A DNA stretch of 64,000 nt from Bacteroidales bacterium (GTDB taxonomy: Bacteria; Bacteroidota; Bacteroidia; Bacteroidales; F082). The position numbers and the translations under genes were made by a program. Location of the stretch: the NCBI GenBank assembly GCA_016281295.1, contig JAEEII010000207.1:29252-93251 (forward strand), read 5' to 3'. This document shows, piece by piece, positions 63,700 through 64,000 of this stretch (the stretch's first letter is position 1; the number at the start of each line of letters is the position of its first letter). The notes below the pieces were generated by a model. The model did no database searches. It was given only the letters and a program-made list of their open reading frames with translations, and was not told the origin of the DNA.

Positions 63700-64000
63700 T
63701 TATTTAACGATTAATAATTTGTTCCATGTTTGTCCTTGTTTGCCCGTGATACGGATGGAATATACGCCGGGCATGTTGGGTGTCTTCATCGTAGAGACGC
63801 AATATTTTGTGTCTCTACAGAGAACAACGCGTCCCATCATATCAATGATTTCGATAGTCACATCGCCCATGTTCTCAGGCAGTTCGAGGCGCACCTCTTG
63901 TCCCTGCCCAACGGGGTTGGGGTAGAGGTTGAGGTTGACGTTGGTCTCGTTGACACCGGCGCTCTTGGCAGTCATGGTGAAGGGGATTCTGCCCGTTCCA
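63700..64000 (-). CDS. C-terminal T9SS sorting domain of a further surface protein (5' part outside window)
   Basis: The frame is open to the window edge and reads GTGRIPFTMTAK, then YPNPVGQGQEVRLELPENMG, then VTIEIIDMMGR, and ends GQTWNKLLIVK. It is a type A sorting domain. It most resembles the PPAD-like protein's end (GTGRNPFTMTAK, YPNPVGQGQEVKIELPENMG, GQTWNGKLIVK) rather than those of its operon neighbours. Its function lies upstream, outside the window. It is 12 nt before the Kgp-like gene, so it belongs to the same operon. Confidence 0.85.
   Translation of the reverse strand, partial: GTGRIPFTMTAKSAGVNETNVNLNLYPNPVGQGQEVRLELPENMGDVTIEIIDMMGRVVLCRDTKYCVSTMKTPNMPGVYSIRITGKQGQTWNKLLIVK
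63791..63818. repeat. GTAGAGACG palindrome in sorting-domain code of the partial gene
   Basis: Outer arms GTAGAGAC and GTCTCTAC are perfect; 11 of 14 pairs hold. It encodes DTKYCVST, with a different loop (ATATTT) from the other copies. Confidence 0.82.

Overview
The window is chromosomal DNA of a Bacteroidales-type bacterium, probably an uncultured gut or oral lineage. The evidence is the Bacteroidetes promoter pattern (TTG, about 19 bp, TAnnTTTG) in front of many genes, weak Shine-Dalgarno sites, a glycine-lipid glsA/glsB-like pair, and a long run of secreted proteins ending in type IX secretion system (T9SS) type A sorting domains. No transposase, integrase, phage gene or CRISPR array was seen. 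One tRNA gene (Gln, TTG anticodon) is present.

Left part (1-21 kb) is mostly housekeeping. It holds the start of mraZ with tandem MraZ boxes; glsA, glsB and engB as a tight operon; a small YeaQ/YmgE-type membrane protein; mutS2 divergent from cutC; a lipoprotein GH2 beta-mannosidase; an operon of a GIN-domain/barrel protein, an ECF sigma factor and a one-TM protein; lgt; a large DUF2723 membrane protein; tRNA-Gln; and rimP-nusA-infB.

Right part (21-64 kb) is entirely minus-strand and encodes nine very large exported proteins (the last one cut by the window edge). Five are family C25 cysteine peptidases related to the gingipains of Porphyromonas gingivalis. Two (starts at 31246 and 53181) look Rgp-like, with the Asp and Trp of the Arg S1 pocket. 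Three (starts at 37630, 47620 and 63687) look Kgp-like, with the Asn-Cys-Cys active site and the S1 Asp of lysine gingipain. All five keep exactly 33 residues between catalytic His and Cys. Between them sits a homologue of the P. gingivalis peptidylarginine deiminase (PPAD, 37656-42911) with a full catalytic set and the Arg-x-Arg pair that holds the C-terminal carboxylate. There are also a Cthe_2159-type beta-helix (sugar/pectate-binding family) protein and a non-enzymatic T9SS cargo.

From spacing, promoters and terminators the cluster reads as at least three transcription units. The first runs from beyond 64000 through 63700, 58156, 53230, 47632 and 43112 to a terminator at 43044-43082. The second is the PPAD gene plus a Kgp-like gene from a promoter at 42974-43003, perhaps reading on into 23453. 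The third is the single gene 21113-23353. The non-catalytic parts are built from a shared kit: divergent InlB B-repeats, an approximately 170-residue unnamed domain, cleaved-adhesin modules, and a C-terminal cassette of two Trp-rich (GWNW) units, a GECRG unit and the sorting domain. The likely joint role is surface proteolysis after Arg and Lys, with the deiminase converting the newly exposed C-terminal arginines to citrulline. That is the P. gingivalis pairing, but here the genes sit in one locus. A 28-bp palindromic element that forms the infB terminator also recurs in frame inside five of the sorting-domain coding regions.
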